A stretch of 20,012 nucleotides of DNA, taken from positions 1 through 20,012 of the forward strand of contig JAKSAU010000922.1 in NCBI GenBank assembly GCA_022361535.1, given 5' to 3'. Under the pieces are notes generated by a model. It worked only from the letters and a program-made list of their open reading frames with translations, was not told the origin of the DNA and did no database searches. Source of the DNA: Desulfobacterales bacterium. Lineage in GTDB: Bacteria; Desulfobacterota; Desulfobacteria; Desulfobacterales; Desulfobacteraceae. Position numbers and translations under genes: made by a program. Of the stretch, positions 1 to 6,685 are shown piece after piece (positions within the stretch are counted from its first letter, which is position 1; every line of letters starts with the position of its first letter).

Positions 1-15
1 AGATATTCGTTTTGA

Positions 16-966
16 TTAACCTGTTTGGTTCATGGATCTGATTAAAAATTTGATATTTTTTGGATTCTCTCCCACCCTTCGAATGGCATACGGCCAAAAA
101 TCTTTTCCATAGGGCATATTTACACGAACTTTTAATCCTTTCCGGGCAAGCTGCCTTTGAAGAGTCGGCCGGACGCCGAAAAGCATTTCAAATTCGTATT
201 GCTTGTTGGAAATCTGCCTGGAATCTGCCAGTTCAATAACTTGACGAATAATGGCTTCATCATGGGTGGCAAAGACCGGGTATACCCCTTTTTCAAGGGC
301 AGCAGGATCAAGAAGAGTCCGGGCCAGTGAAAGATAAGCGTGATCAACCGGTTTGCCAGGCCGAAGTGCAATGTGTCTTTTTTCTGCAAACGCCCCTTTA
401 ACCAGCCGGATAGGGCAATGTCTCCCCATAGCCCGAGTCAGGTCTTTAGGTGTGCGAAACAGGCAGGCCTGGAGAGTTATTGCGACAGGCAAATCATAGT
501 CTGCAAGGTCATGGAAAATATTGAGGGTCTGATCAGTGACACCGGCATCTTCCATGTCAATCATGAGCATATCTTTGGCGTTGCTCATTGAGTGCTTCTT
601 GATGATTCGGGCAAGGTGGTACAGGTTGTTCCTGCAGATATCCATTGACTGCATTAATCCCGCCTGGGTGGGATCAATGGATATGTGTAAATCAAGACCG
701 GCCTTCCTGGCTTTTGCCATGGCAGTTTCCAGTGATGAAATCGTCTGCGTTATCTGTTGTGGATTTCGAACATATTCTCCTAAGTAGAAGAATGAGACAG
801 CTATTCCGCTATTCTCAAGGGTTAGGGCTTGTAAGAGTGCTGAATTTTCATTCTCACCACCAACGAATCTATGGGCTAGTCCGCGGGTAAATGATTTACT
901 CTGTATCGCCGTTTTGATACCTGGGTGGGTGGCCAAAAATATCATGGCCCGCTGCCACAAATGCAT
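16..966 (-). CDS. Proline dehydrogenase family flavoprotein with atypical active site
   Basis: A 316-residue protein of the monofunctional proline dehydrogenase family, FAD-dependent (beta/alpha)8 barrels that oxidise proline to pyrroline-5-carboxylate. Family landmarks are present in order: YLGEYV (61-66), IDMEDAG (136-142), LQACLFRT (165-172), RLVKGAF (187-193), ATHDE (233-237), YEFEMLFGVR (257-266) and a C-terminal Tyr-x-x-Arg-Arg (Y293, R296, R297). Length matches Bacillus-type enzymes. Two positions differ from what I recall of the family. The conserved active-site Lys (SLK in Bacillus, K329 in E. coli PutA) is Asp98 in HISIDPTQAGL. The Tyr equivalent to PutA Y540 is Asn283 in VRVNMPYG. 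Substrate specificity may therefore differ. The start is supported by AAAGGAG 7 bases upstream, within the 14 bases after the DUF2000 stop, so the two genes are probably one transcript. No pyrroline-5-carboxylate dehydrogenase is visible. Family assignment is secure; activity on proline is not. Confidence 0.88.
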   Translation of the reverse strand: MHLWQRAMIFLATHPGIKTAIQSKSFTRGLAHRFVGGENENSALLQALTLENSGIAVSFFYLGEYVRNPQQITQTISSLETAMAKARKAGLDLHISIDPTQAGLMQSMDICRNNLYHLARIIKKHSMSNAKDMLMIDMEDAGVTDQTLNIFHDLADYDLPVAITLQACLFRTPKDLTRAMGRHCPIRLVKGAFAEKRHIALRPGKPVDHAYLSLARTLLDPAALEKGVYPVFATHDEAIIRQVIELADSRQISNKQYEFEMLFGVRPTLQRQLARKGLKVRVNMPYGKDFWPYAIRRVGENPKNIKFLIRSMNQTG

Positions 967-981
967 AAGTAAACTCCTTTA

Positions 982-1383
982 TTACCTGTAAAGCTTTAAA
1001 GAACCTGTCAGGGTATTGACAATTTTCTTGGGGCCACGAAGGCATATGCCTGAAAAAATGAGATCCTGAGTGGGAATGGCAGCAAGTTTTTGAGAATAGT
1101 CACTGTAATCTCTGCATTTTTGAGCGATGGAATTAAAATCAATGACACTGACTTCAGGTGTCTGGCTGCCTTGGTGATACAGGTCTTTTAGTTTGGAGGT
1201 GCCGGTGGCCAGAACAGGGATGTTTTCCCGCGTGATACCAGGATGGATTGCTCCGGATTGATCGGCCAGGTCAGGTCCTATAACACCGGGAGCAGTGTGG
1301 CCAATGCTGATACCCAGTACTGCTGCGGTATTAGCTGCAAGACCCGGTGACAACGTGTTGTTAATGATGATAACGGTTTTCAT
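982..1383 (-). CDS. DUF2000 family protein
   Basis: A 133-residue protein matching the DUF2000 family: N-terminal strand KTVIIINN, then the AANTAAVLGISIG segment, IGPDLAD, and a C-terminal GPKKIVNTLTGSLKLYR. The family is small, cytoplasmic, and as I recall has a fold related to peptidyl-tRNA hydrolase 2; its biochemical function is not established. I chose the ATG at 1383 over an upstream one at 1419 because AAAGGA lies about 7 bases before it and homology begins at the following MKTV. It sits between an AraC regulator gene (same strand, upstream) and the proline-dehydrogenase-like gene (14 bases downstream), so it is probably co-transcribed with the latter. No clear promoter was identified in the 187-base gap to the regulator. 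Confidence 0.82.
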   Translation of the reverse strand: MKTVIIINNTLSPGLAANTAAVLGISIGHTAPGVIGPDLADQSGAIHPGITRENIPVLATGTSKLKDLYHQGSQTPEVSVIDFNSIAQKCRDYSDYSQKLAAIPTQDLIFSGICLRGPKKIVNTLTGSLKLYR

Positions 1384-1570
1384 ATATGGTCCTTTCGTCT
1401 GGTAAAATAAAATGGACAATACAGGTGAAAATGCATGTTTGAATTGTAAAAAATTGCACCGACAGGTTTTTTATTACTTCAGATCAAATGGGTAACTGAT
1501 AAGGCGGGCAAACTGCTATAGAAGGGAATTTCGCTTTACCCCCTGTAAGGAGTGCTAAGGCGTCGTAACA

Positions 1571-2371
1571 TCAGGATTTATAAGCAGCCGGATTGATACC
1601 TACAAAATTTTTAAAGGTCTTTACAAAATGACTCTGGTCAAAAAAACCACAAGCTGCTGCTGTATCAGCAACTGAATAATTTTGTTTGAGCATTTTTTTG
1701 GCCATGAGTATCCGTTTGTTGATTACATAAGCGTGGGGAGTAAGGTGCCAGCGTTTTTTGAACCGGCGCAATAATGAGAATTTACTTATCCCTGTAAGGT
1801 TTTCAAGATCATCCAATTGGATTTCCTGTGAGAAATTATTGTCCAGGAACTCTGTCACTCTATTTATTGTTTCCGGTTCAGTTAAGTATTTATCAGTCGC
1901 TGGCTCAAGACTAAACACTGAAAAAAACAAGTGAGCAAGAAAGAAAATAATCCGGGTTTCCTCCACCATCTTGTCTCGGCCGGAGTTAAGCGGGGTAAAA
2001 AAGGAGTCTTTATAGACTATATCTTCTTTTGATAATGCCCTGGCCTGGGGTTGCAGTTTATGGGCATCCAATTCGAATGTACTGGCCAGCCAGTCAGGAC
2101 ATATGTAAACCATCCTGAAGATGAATTTGTCAGCATCGTCAGGCTCGCATAAATGGATGTTACCTGGCGGGATAAGGGTGGCGTGATGGGTTTCCAGATT
2201 AAACTTATGAGGCTGACAGATAATTTTTGAAGATCCCTTTTCCACAAAGCCGAGGGATAACGTGTCATGTGAATGCTTTCGTACGGCATAGGTTGTCCCG
2301 GCTCCTGTTTTAATTTCCATGAATGGCAGGTCGGCAAGACGGAATATGCGTGTGGTTTGTTTTTTTTCCAT
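1571..2371 (-). CDS. AraC family transcriptional regulator
   Basis: A 266-residue regulator. Residues about 20-95 form a cupin-like sensing domain (HSHDTLSLGFVEKG at 33-46, LIPPGNIHLCEP at 66-77), the usual ligand-binding part of AraC regulators. Residues about 165-266 are the two-helix-turn-helix AraC DNA-binding domain: first recognition region around ISKFSLLRRFKK (195-206), second in the signature CGFFDQSHFVKTFKNFVGINPAAY (241-264 region). The protein is cytoplasmic. It is encoded immediately upstream of, and on the same strand as, the DUF2000 and proline-dehydrogenase-like genes, so they are its most likely targets; the effector cannot be read from sequence. No good Shine-Dalgarno precedes the chosen ATG. 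A plausible promoter and an overlapping inverted repeat lie upstream at 2414-2454, which would fit autoregulation. Confidence 0.9.
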   Translation of the reverse strand: MEKKQTTRIFRLADLPFMEIKTGAGTTYAVRKHSHDTLSLGFVEKGSSKIICQPHKFNLETHHATLIPPGNIHLCEPDDADKFIFRMVYICPDWLASTFELDAHKLQPQARALSKEDIVYKDSFFTPLNSGRDKMVEETRIIFFLAHLFFSVFSLEPATDKYLTEPETINRVTEFLDNNFSQEIQLDDLENLTGISKFSLLRRFKKRWHLTPHAYVINKRILMAKKMLKQNYSVADTAAACGFFDQSHFVKTFKNFVGINPAAYKS

Positions 2372-2413
2372 AGGTTTGGATATACCGGGTTTCTCCTAAT
2401 GGATCAACACCCT

Positions 2414-2435
2414 GATAGTTCTTGACAATACTATC
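2414..2435. promoter_or_regulatory. Inverted repeat, possible operator
   Basis: GATAGT (2414-2419) and ACTATC (2430-2435) are a perfect 6-base inverted repeat with a 10-base spacer. It lies in the divergent intergenic region between the AraC gene and the HD-GYP gene and overlaps the candidate -10 box of the regulator. Use as a regulator binding site is inference. Confidence 0.3.
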
Positions 2436-2454
2436 TGTATGGTTGCCTGATCAA
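2425..2454 (-). promoter_or_regulatory. Candidate promoter of the AraC regulator gene
   Basis: Read on the minus strand, TTGATC (2449-2454) and TATTGT (2425-2430) are separated by 18 bases and sit about 55 bases before the regulator start. Match to the sigma-70 consensus is moderate. The inverted repeat at 2414-2435 overlaps the -10 element. Confidence 0.35.
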
Positions 2455-2456
2455 AA

Positions 2457-2485
2457 TTGATTTTTGTTTTTTTAGGTGTTATTCT
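2457..2485 (+). promoter_or_regulatory. Candidate promoter of the HD-GYP gene
   Basis: TTGATT (2457-2462) and TATTCT (2480-2485) with a 17-base spacer, ending about 60 bases before the HD-GYP start. Spacing is ideal, and four to five of six bases match consensus in each box. A short T-rich tract lies between them. Confidence 0.4.
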
Positions 2486-2547
2486 TCAGTCTCAAGCTTT
2501 TAATTCCATGACAATTCGTAAACCTTGATGCATCTTTTTATGCATAG

Positions 2548-4116
2548 ATGGGGGCCGTAATAGTAATGACACCAGTATCCCAGCACGAAGACATTGAAAA
2601 ACAGATTCGTGATTTACACGAGATTCTCGATATTACCAGTAAAATGGCTATAGAGAAAAATTTGGATTCTCTTTTAAAGATTATTATGGAAGGGGCAACA
2701 AGGGTTCTCAATGCAGACGTAGGCTCCATACTTCTTTGTGACTACGAAAATAATGAGTTTTTTTCAAGATATATCCAGCAAGAGGGGGTAAGTGAGATAC
2801 GGTTTCCTTTGGACAAGGGAATTGCAGGCAGTGTGGCCCGTACCCGGCAGACTGTTAATATCGAAGATGCGTACCAGGATCCAAGGTTCAATCCGGACGT
2901 GGACAAGGAAACCGATTACCATACGAAAAGTATGTTGTGTATGCCTTTGATCACAAAAGAAGGGGTGGTAATTGGCGTAACCCAGGTGCTGAATAAAAAA
3001 GACGGGGTTTTTACCAAGTATGATGAGCGGTTGCTTAGGGTATTTTCAAACAATGCTGCTGTGTCCATCGAAAATACCATGCTGTATGAAGAAAACGAGC
3101 GATTGTTTAGAAGCCTGGTCACAACATTGTCAAAAACCATTGATGCCAGGGACCCGGTGACAGCCGGCCACTCTCAGCGTGTGGCACTATATGCCACCCG
3201 TCTGGCTCATGCCTGCGGTTTGGGTGCCGATGCCCTTGGTGAAATGGAGGTGGCGGCCTGGCTCCATGATATCGGCAAAATTGGCGTCAGGGACAATGTG
3301 CTTTTGAAAAAGGATCAACTCACGGACAAAGAGTATCTAAAATTAAAGGAGCATGCAGCTTATACCAGTGAGATATTGGAGCAGGTCCACTTTTCAAGAA
3401 ATCTAAAAAATGTTCCTTTCCTGGCATCAGCCCACCATGAACGACTGGACGGTAAAGGATATCCTTATGGTCTGGAGCATGACAAACTTCCGCTTCCGGC
3501 AAGAATACTTGCCATTGTAGATGTGTACGATGCCCTGACTGCCTATGACAGACCATATAAAAAATCTATGCCTGTGGCCCAAGCCCTATCCATACTTAAA
3601 AAGGGCAAAGGAACGCAGTTTGATCCCGAATTGGTGGAACTATTCATTGAAGAAAAGTGTTACAATATAGAGTGTCGACAGCACCAGCGCGTGTCTGTAG
3701 ACTTGATGTTTGAAATCGTATTTCTATCGAATTCAGAACAGGAAAAATATATTGAAAAATACGGGTTACTCATGCGATTTGATAAAAAAAGCAGTGATGT
3801 GGTCAAAAACATCCCTGAAAAAGCTGATGCCCAGGACCTGCGAATAAGGGTCAAAGACATTTCTGAGGGTGGTATGCAGTTCCAGACGGGGTATTTCTTC
3901 CCCCTGGACAATTTCGTTATGCTGAGAATTGAGATCAAAACCATTGATTTATCCATATTGTGCAGGGTTGTTCGGATTCAGCGGCGGCCTGCAGGTACGG
4001 GGTATATCATGGGGGTTGAATACGTAAATCTGAAAATGGCCGAAAGAAAACGTCTGGTCCGATATATAAATTCTTTGTCTGCCAGGGAGCAATTGACGCC
4101 GCTTCGGTTTTACTAA
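2548..4116 (+). CDS. GAF-HD-GYP-PilZ cyclic di-GMP phosphodiesterase
   Basis: A 522-residue soluble signalling protein with three domains. A GAF sensor spans about 30-178 and ends in NKKDGVFTKYDE (149-160), which fits the NKxnFx3DE motif of cyclic-nucleotide-type GAF domains. An HD-GYP domain spans about 190-368: HD catalytic pair H240/D241 in HDIGK, and H296-H297-E298-x-x-D301-G-x-G-Y-P, the signature of active HD-GYP phosphodiesterases, which hydrolyse cyclic di-GMP. A PilZ domain spans about 375-511, with RQHQR (377-381) and DISEGG (437-442), matching the RxxxR and D/NxSxxG cyclic di-GMP binding motifs. The protein thus appears both to bind and to degrade cyclic di-GMP under control of a GAF ligand. 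It is monocistronic, with a promoter candidate at 2457 and a terminator at 4148. The start is uncertain: ATG 2548 has no Shine-Dalgarno, and ATG 2566 has only a G-rich stretch upstream. Confidence 0.93.
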   Translation: MGAVIVMTPVSQHEDIEKQIRDLHEILDITSKMAIEKNLDSLLKIIMEGATRVLNADVGSILLCDYENNEFFSRYIQQEGVSEIRFPLDKGIAGSVARTRQTVNIEDAYQDPRFNPDVDKETDYHTKSMLCMPLITKEGVVIGVTQVLNKKDGVFTKYDERLLRVFSNNAAVSIENTMLYEENERLFRSLVTTLSKTIDARDPVTAGHSQRVALYATRLAHACGLGADALGEMEVAAWLHDIGKIGVRDNVLLKKDQLTDKEYLKLKEHAAYTSEILEQVHFSRNLKNVPFLASAHHERLDGKGYPYGLEHDKLPLPARILAIVDVYDALTAYDRPYKKSMPVAQALSILKKGKGTQFDPELVELFIEEKCYNIECRQHQRVSVDLMFEIVFLSNSEQEKYIEKYGLLMRFDKKSSDVVKNIPEKADAQDLRIRVKDISEGGMQFQTGYFFPLDNFVMLRIEIKTIDLSILCRVVRIQRRPAGTGYIMGVEYVNLKMAERKRLVRYINSLSAREQLTPLRFY

Positions 4117-4147
4117 AATTCAGCAGCTCGGTAGAATAGAAGTTAGC

Positions 4148-4179
4148 CAATGTGTCGGTATTACACATTGACTTTTTTA
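4148..4179 (+). terminator. Rho-independent terminator after the HD-GYP gene
   Basis: CAATGTGT (4148-4155) pairs perfectly with ACACATTG (4163-4170) across a 7-base loop and is followed by a six-T run (4173-4178). It lies 31 bases after the HD-GYP stop codon. Confidence 0.75.
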
Positions 4180-4288
4180 TTTGCGGCAACTTATCATCTC
4201 GTTAGAGTTCAATGGTTTGGCCAATTGTCGTGGTTTGCGCTTTAAGATAAGAAAATATAAAAACTCGAAAAGCATAATGGAAAAAGGC

Positions 4289-4317
4289 TTGCAAGGTGAT
4301 GAAAATCCTCCTACACT
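4289..4317 (+). promoter_or_regulatory. Candidate promoter of the response regulator gene
   Basis: TTGCAA (4289-4294) and TACACT (4312-4317) separated by 17 bases, about 60 bases before the response regulator start and downstream of the HD-GYP terminator. This supports independent transcription of the regulator. Confidence 0.45.
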
Positions 4318-4377
4318 AATACCTGTTTTCTATATCGGTTCGGTTTCTTTAAGATCCCCAAACCCCGGAGTATGTCA

Positions 4378-4953
4378 ATGGGTAACAAAAGTCTGGTTCT
4401 TGCTGTCGATGACAAACCGCAAAATCTTCAGTTTCTTGGTAAGCTGCTGTCGGATAATGGGTACGAAGTAGCTATGGCCCAGAATGGAAGACAGGCCCTC
4501 AATTTTGTCCGTAAGGACGAACCGGATCTGATTCTTCTGGATATCATGATGCCTGAAATGGATGGCTATGAGGTTTGCGAGCATCTGAAAGCAGATTTCT
4601 ATACCCGCCATATCCCGGTCATTTTTTTGACAGCCAAGACTGATGCGCAGGACGTAGTCAAAGGCCTCGAAGCCGGGGGGGTGGATTATGTGACCAAACC
4701 CTTTAGCTCTGCGGAACTGCTTGCCAGGATCCGTACCCATATCGAGCTTAAAATCCTCAGGGGCCTATTGCCCATGTGTTCCCATTGCAAGAAAATTCGA
4801 GATGACAAAGGATTTTGGGAAGATGTGGATCGATACCTTGAGGCCCATTCTCAACTTACCTTCACCCACGGAATATGTCCCAATTGTATGGATGACCTGT
4901 ACAAAGACTATGATTGGTACAAGAAACGTAAACAAAGTGACTCGGAAAACTAA
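4378..4953 (+). CDS. Response regulator with C-terminal Cys-rich tail
   Basis: A 191-residue protein. Residues 5-120 are a CheY-like receiver: acidic pair D11/D12, phosphoacceptor D55 in LLDIMMPEMDGYEV, T86 and K107 (TKPF). No DNA-binding or enzymatic output domain follows. Instead residues about 128-180 carry a tail with C134-x-x-C137 (MCSHCKKIRDDKGFW) and C167-x-x-C170 (GICPNCMDDLY). Similar tails are common at the end of deltaproteobacterial receiver and PAS proteins; four paired Cys suggest a zinc-binding knuckle, but function is unknown to me. I chose ATG 4378 over ATG 4372 because GGAG at 4367-4370 is 7 bases from the former and only one base from the latter. No histidine kinase gene is adjacent, so the partner kinase lies elsewhere. 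Proximity to the HD-GYP gene hints at a signalling link, but a terminator separates them. Confidence 0.92.
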   Translation: MGNKSLVLAVDDKPQNLQFLGKLLSDNGYEVAMAQNGRQALNFVRKDEPDLILLDIMMPEMDGYEVCEHLKADFYTRHIPVIFLTAKTDAQDVVKGLEAGGVDYVTKPFSSAELLARIRTHIELKILRGLLPMCSHCKKIRDDKGFWEDVDRYLEAHSQLTFTHGICPNCMDDLYKDYDWYKKRKQSDSEN

Positions 4954-5144
4954 TCTTTTAATTCGTTTCAGATAAAGTTTAAAACACTTCGGCTACCCAC
5001 AACGTGGGACTACCCGCTTTCTTTTTTCAATAAGTTCAATTGCTTTTTTCATGGATTGCGTTATGTTATTGACGTGAATTTAAACTGGTAAATTTGACCT
5101 GGTAGACAAGCCCGGTTCATTGTAACTTAACCATTGGAGCGACT

Positions 5145-5909
5145 ATGAGTAAAGTAATTGCCATGGCTGGCAAAGGCGGTGTTGGTAAAACTACCGTGTC
5201 TGCGCTGGTAACTAGATATTTTGCAAAAAGAAATTCCGATCCTCTTCTTGCCATTGATGCAGATCCCAACTCAAATTTGGGAGAGACTTTAGGACTAAAT
5301 ATAGAAAAGACCGTCGGGGATATTCGGGAAGATTTTATGAAAGATCCCCAGGGTGTGCCTTCGGGCATGGATAAGGTTATTTACCTTGAAATGCTCATGA
5401 ACCAAGTACTTATCGAGGAGAAAAATTACGATCTTCTGGTCATGGGCCGCCAGGAAGGCCAGGGATGCTATTGCATGGTCAACAATATTCTGAACCGCTT
5501 TGCTGAGGAATTGGAAAGCAACTATAAATACTTGCTGGTGGACAATGAAGCCGGTATGGAGCACTTGAGCCGGAGAACATCGGGTAAGGTAGATATGCTT
5601 TTAATGGTAACCGATTATGCTTTGCGTGGGTTAAGAGCCGTAGGCCGTATTAATTCCATGCTGGGGGATTTGAAACTGGATGTCCGGCAGAAGGGGCTTA
5701 TCGTGAACCGGGCGCCTGAAACATTAAGCCAGGCCTTTTTGGATGAGGTGGAGCGGATTGGGGTTCCCATCATTGCCACCATTCCGGATGACGGCAACCT
5801 GCTTGAGTTTGACATGGAGCAGCGCTCCTTGATGGAATTGCCGGACGATTCTCCAGCAGTGGTCGCCGTGGAAGGACTGATGAGCAAGGTTGGGGAGGTG
5901 ACAGCCTAA
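5145..5909 (+). CDS. cooC: CooC-like nickel-insertion ATPase (CODH accessory protein)
   Basis: A 254-residue SIMIBI/MinD-type P-loop ATPase of the CooC/AcsF family, which uses ATP to mature the nickel site of CO dehydrogenase or acetyl-CoA synthase. The deviant Walker A GKGGVGKTT is at 9-17 and AIDADPN at 36-42. EGQGCYC at 104-110 contains the Cys-x-Cys motif (C108, C110) that binds metal at the CooC dimer interface. DNEAGMEHLSRRT (133-145) is characteristic of CooC. The protein is cytoplasmic. GGAG lies 5 bases before the ATG. It is the first gene of a tight seven-gene run, with the next start only 2 bases after its stop. No CO dehydrogenase or acetyl-CoA synthase genes are in the window, so its client is encoded elsewhere or differs. 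The family is firm; the client is inferred. Confidence 0.9.
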   Translation: MSKVIAMAGKGGVGKTTVSALVTRYFAKRNSDPLLAIDADPNSNLGETLGLNIEKTVGDIREDFMKDPQGVPSGMDKVIYLEMLMNQVLIEEKNYDLLVMGRQEGQGCYCMVNNILNRFAEELESNYKYLLVDNEAGMEHLSRRTSGKVDMLLMVTDYALRGLRAVGRINSMLGDLKLDVRQKGLIVNRAPETLSQAFLDEVERIGVPIIATIPDDGNLLEFDMEQRSLMELPDDSPAVVAVEGLMSKVGEVTA

Positions 5910-5911
5910 AA

Positions 5912-6685
5912 ATGGGGTATGTGTTTGATTTCCAGAATGCCGAAGATTATGATGCCTGGTTTGAAAAGGGCAATCATCGGCATTGCCTTGACCTTGAAAT
6001 CAAACTGATAAAAGATCTGGTCGGTTGTAAGAAGGGTATGCGGCTGCTGGATATCGGCTGCGGCACCGGGATGAGTCTGGAACCTTTTTTGGATAAAGGC
6101 ATGAACCTTACCGGGATTGATCCGTCTCCATATATGCTGGACAAGGCAGCAGCCAGGCTGGGCAACCGGGTGGAACTGCACCGAGGGGCTGCAGAAGACC
6201 TGCCTTTTGATGACAATGCCTTTGACACTGCCCTGATTTTTACGAGCCTTGAGTTCTGCGAGCGTCCGGCAAAGGCCATTGAAGAGGCCTGCCGTGTGGC
6301 TAAAGATCAAGTCATAATAGGTGTGTTAAACAGGTATGCACCGCTGAATATGGCCAGGCGTCTTAAAGGCTTTTTTTTTCCGGATATTTATACCCATGCC
6401 CATTTTTTTAGTGTATGGGAGCTCAAAATGACGCTTCATTCAATTCTGGGGCGGGTGCCTGTAAAATGGAGGACCACGGTTCAGTTTCCGTTCTTATCCG
6501 GACGATGGGTCTCCCGTTTTGAGGATTTTAAGCTGGTACAAAAATCCTATTGCGGCACCCTTATCGGTATGCGGATCAAGCCGGTACCAAAATTTCGAAC
6601 CCGGCCTCTTGCATTAAAAATAAGGCAGCGCAAGATTTACAAACCGGCCACAGGCCTTGTGTCCGGATGGAGGGCTGAAAAATGA
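5912..6685 (+). CDS. Class I SAM-dependent methyltransferase
   Basis: A 257-residue protein with a Methyltransf_11-type Rossmann domain at about 40-150: motif I LLDIGCGTG (45-53), the acidic ribose-binding residue D70 in LTGIDPSP, EDLPFDDNAFD (95-105), and a post-motif LIFTSLEF segment. The C-terminal hundred residues are basic (for example RQRKIYKP) and match nothing I recognise. The substrate cannot be read from sequence; small molecule, quinone or lipid are all possible. The gene begins 2 bases after the cooC stop and overlaps the next gene by 4 bases (ATGA), so it is translationally coupled on both sides. GGGAGGTG, within the end of cooC, can serve as ribosome binding site about 11 bases upstream. 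A role in quinone methylation would suit the later UbiA/UbiX genes, but the sequence is not clearly UbiE/MenG-like. Confidence 0.87.
   Translation: MGYVFDFQNAEDYDAWFEKGNHRHCLDLEIKLIKDLVGCKKGMRLLDIGCGTGMSLEPFLDKGMNLTGIDPSPYMLDKAAARLGNRVELHRGAAEDLPFDDNAFDTALIFTSLEFCERPAKAIEEACRVAKDQVIIGVLNRYAPLNMARRLKGFFFPDIYTHAHFFSVWELKMTLHSILGRVPVKWRTTVQFPFLSGRWVSRFEDFKLVQKSYCGTLIGMRIKPVPKFRTRPLALKIRQRKIYKPATGLVSGWRAEK

Noticed and set aside
4181..4471. Small open frame overlapping the start of the response regulator
   Set aside because: It has no Shine-Dalgarno, no recognisable domain and covers the response regulator promoter; it is likely accidental.
4996..5026. Terminator after the response regulator
   Set aside because: CCCAC/GTGGG with a 3-base loop is short, and the T-rich stretch begins about 12 bases later, so the hairpin is too weak to call.
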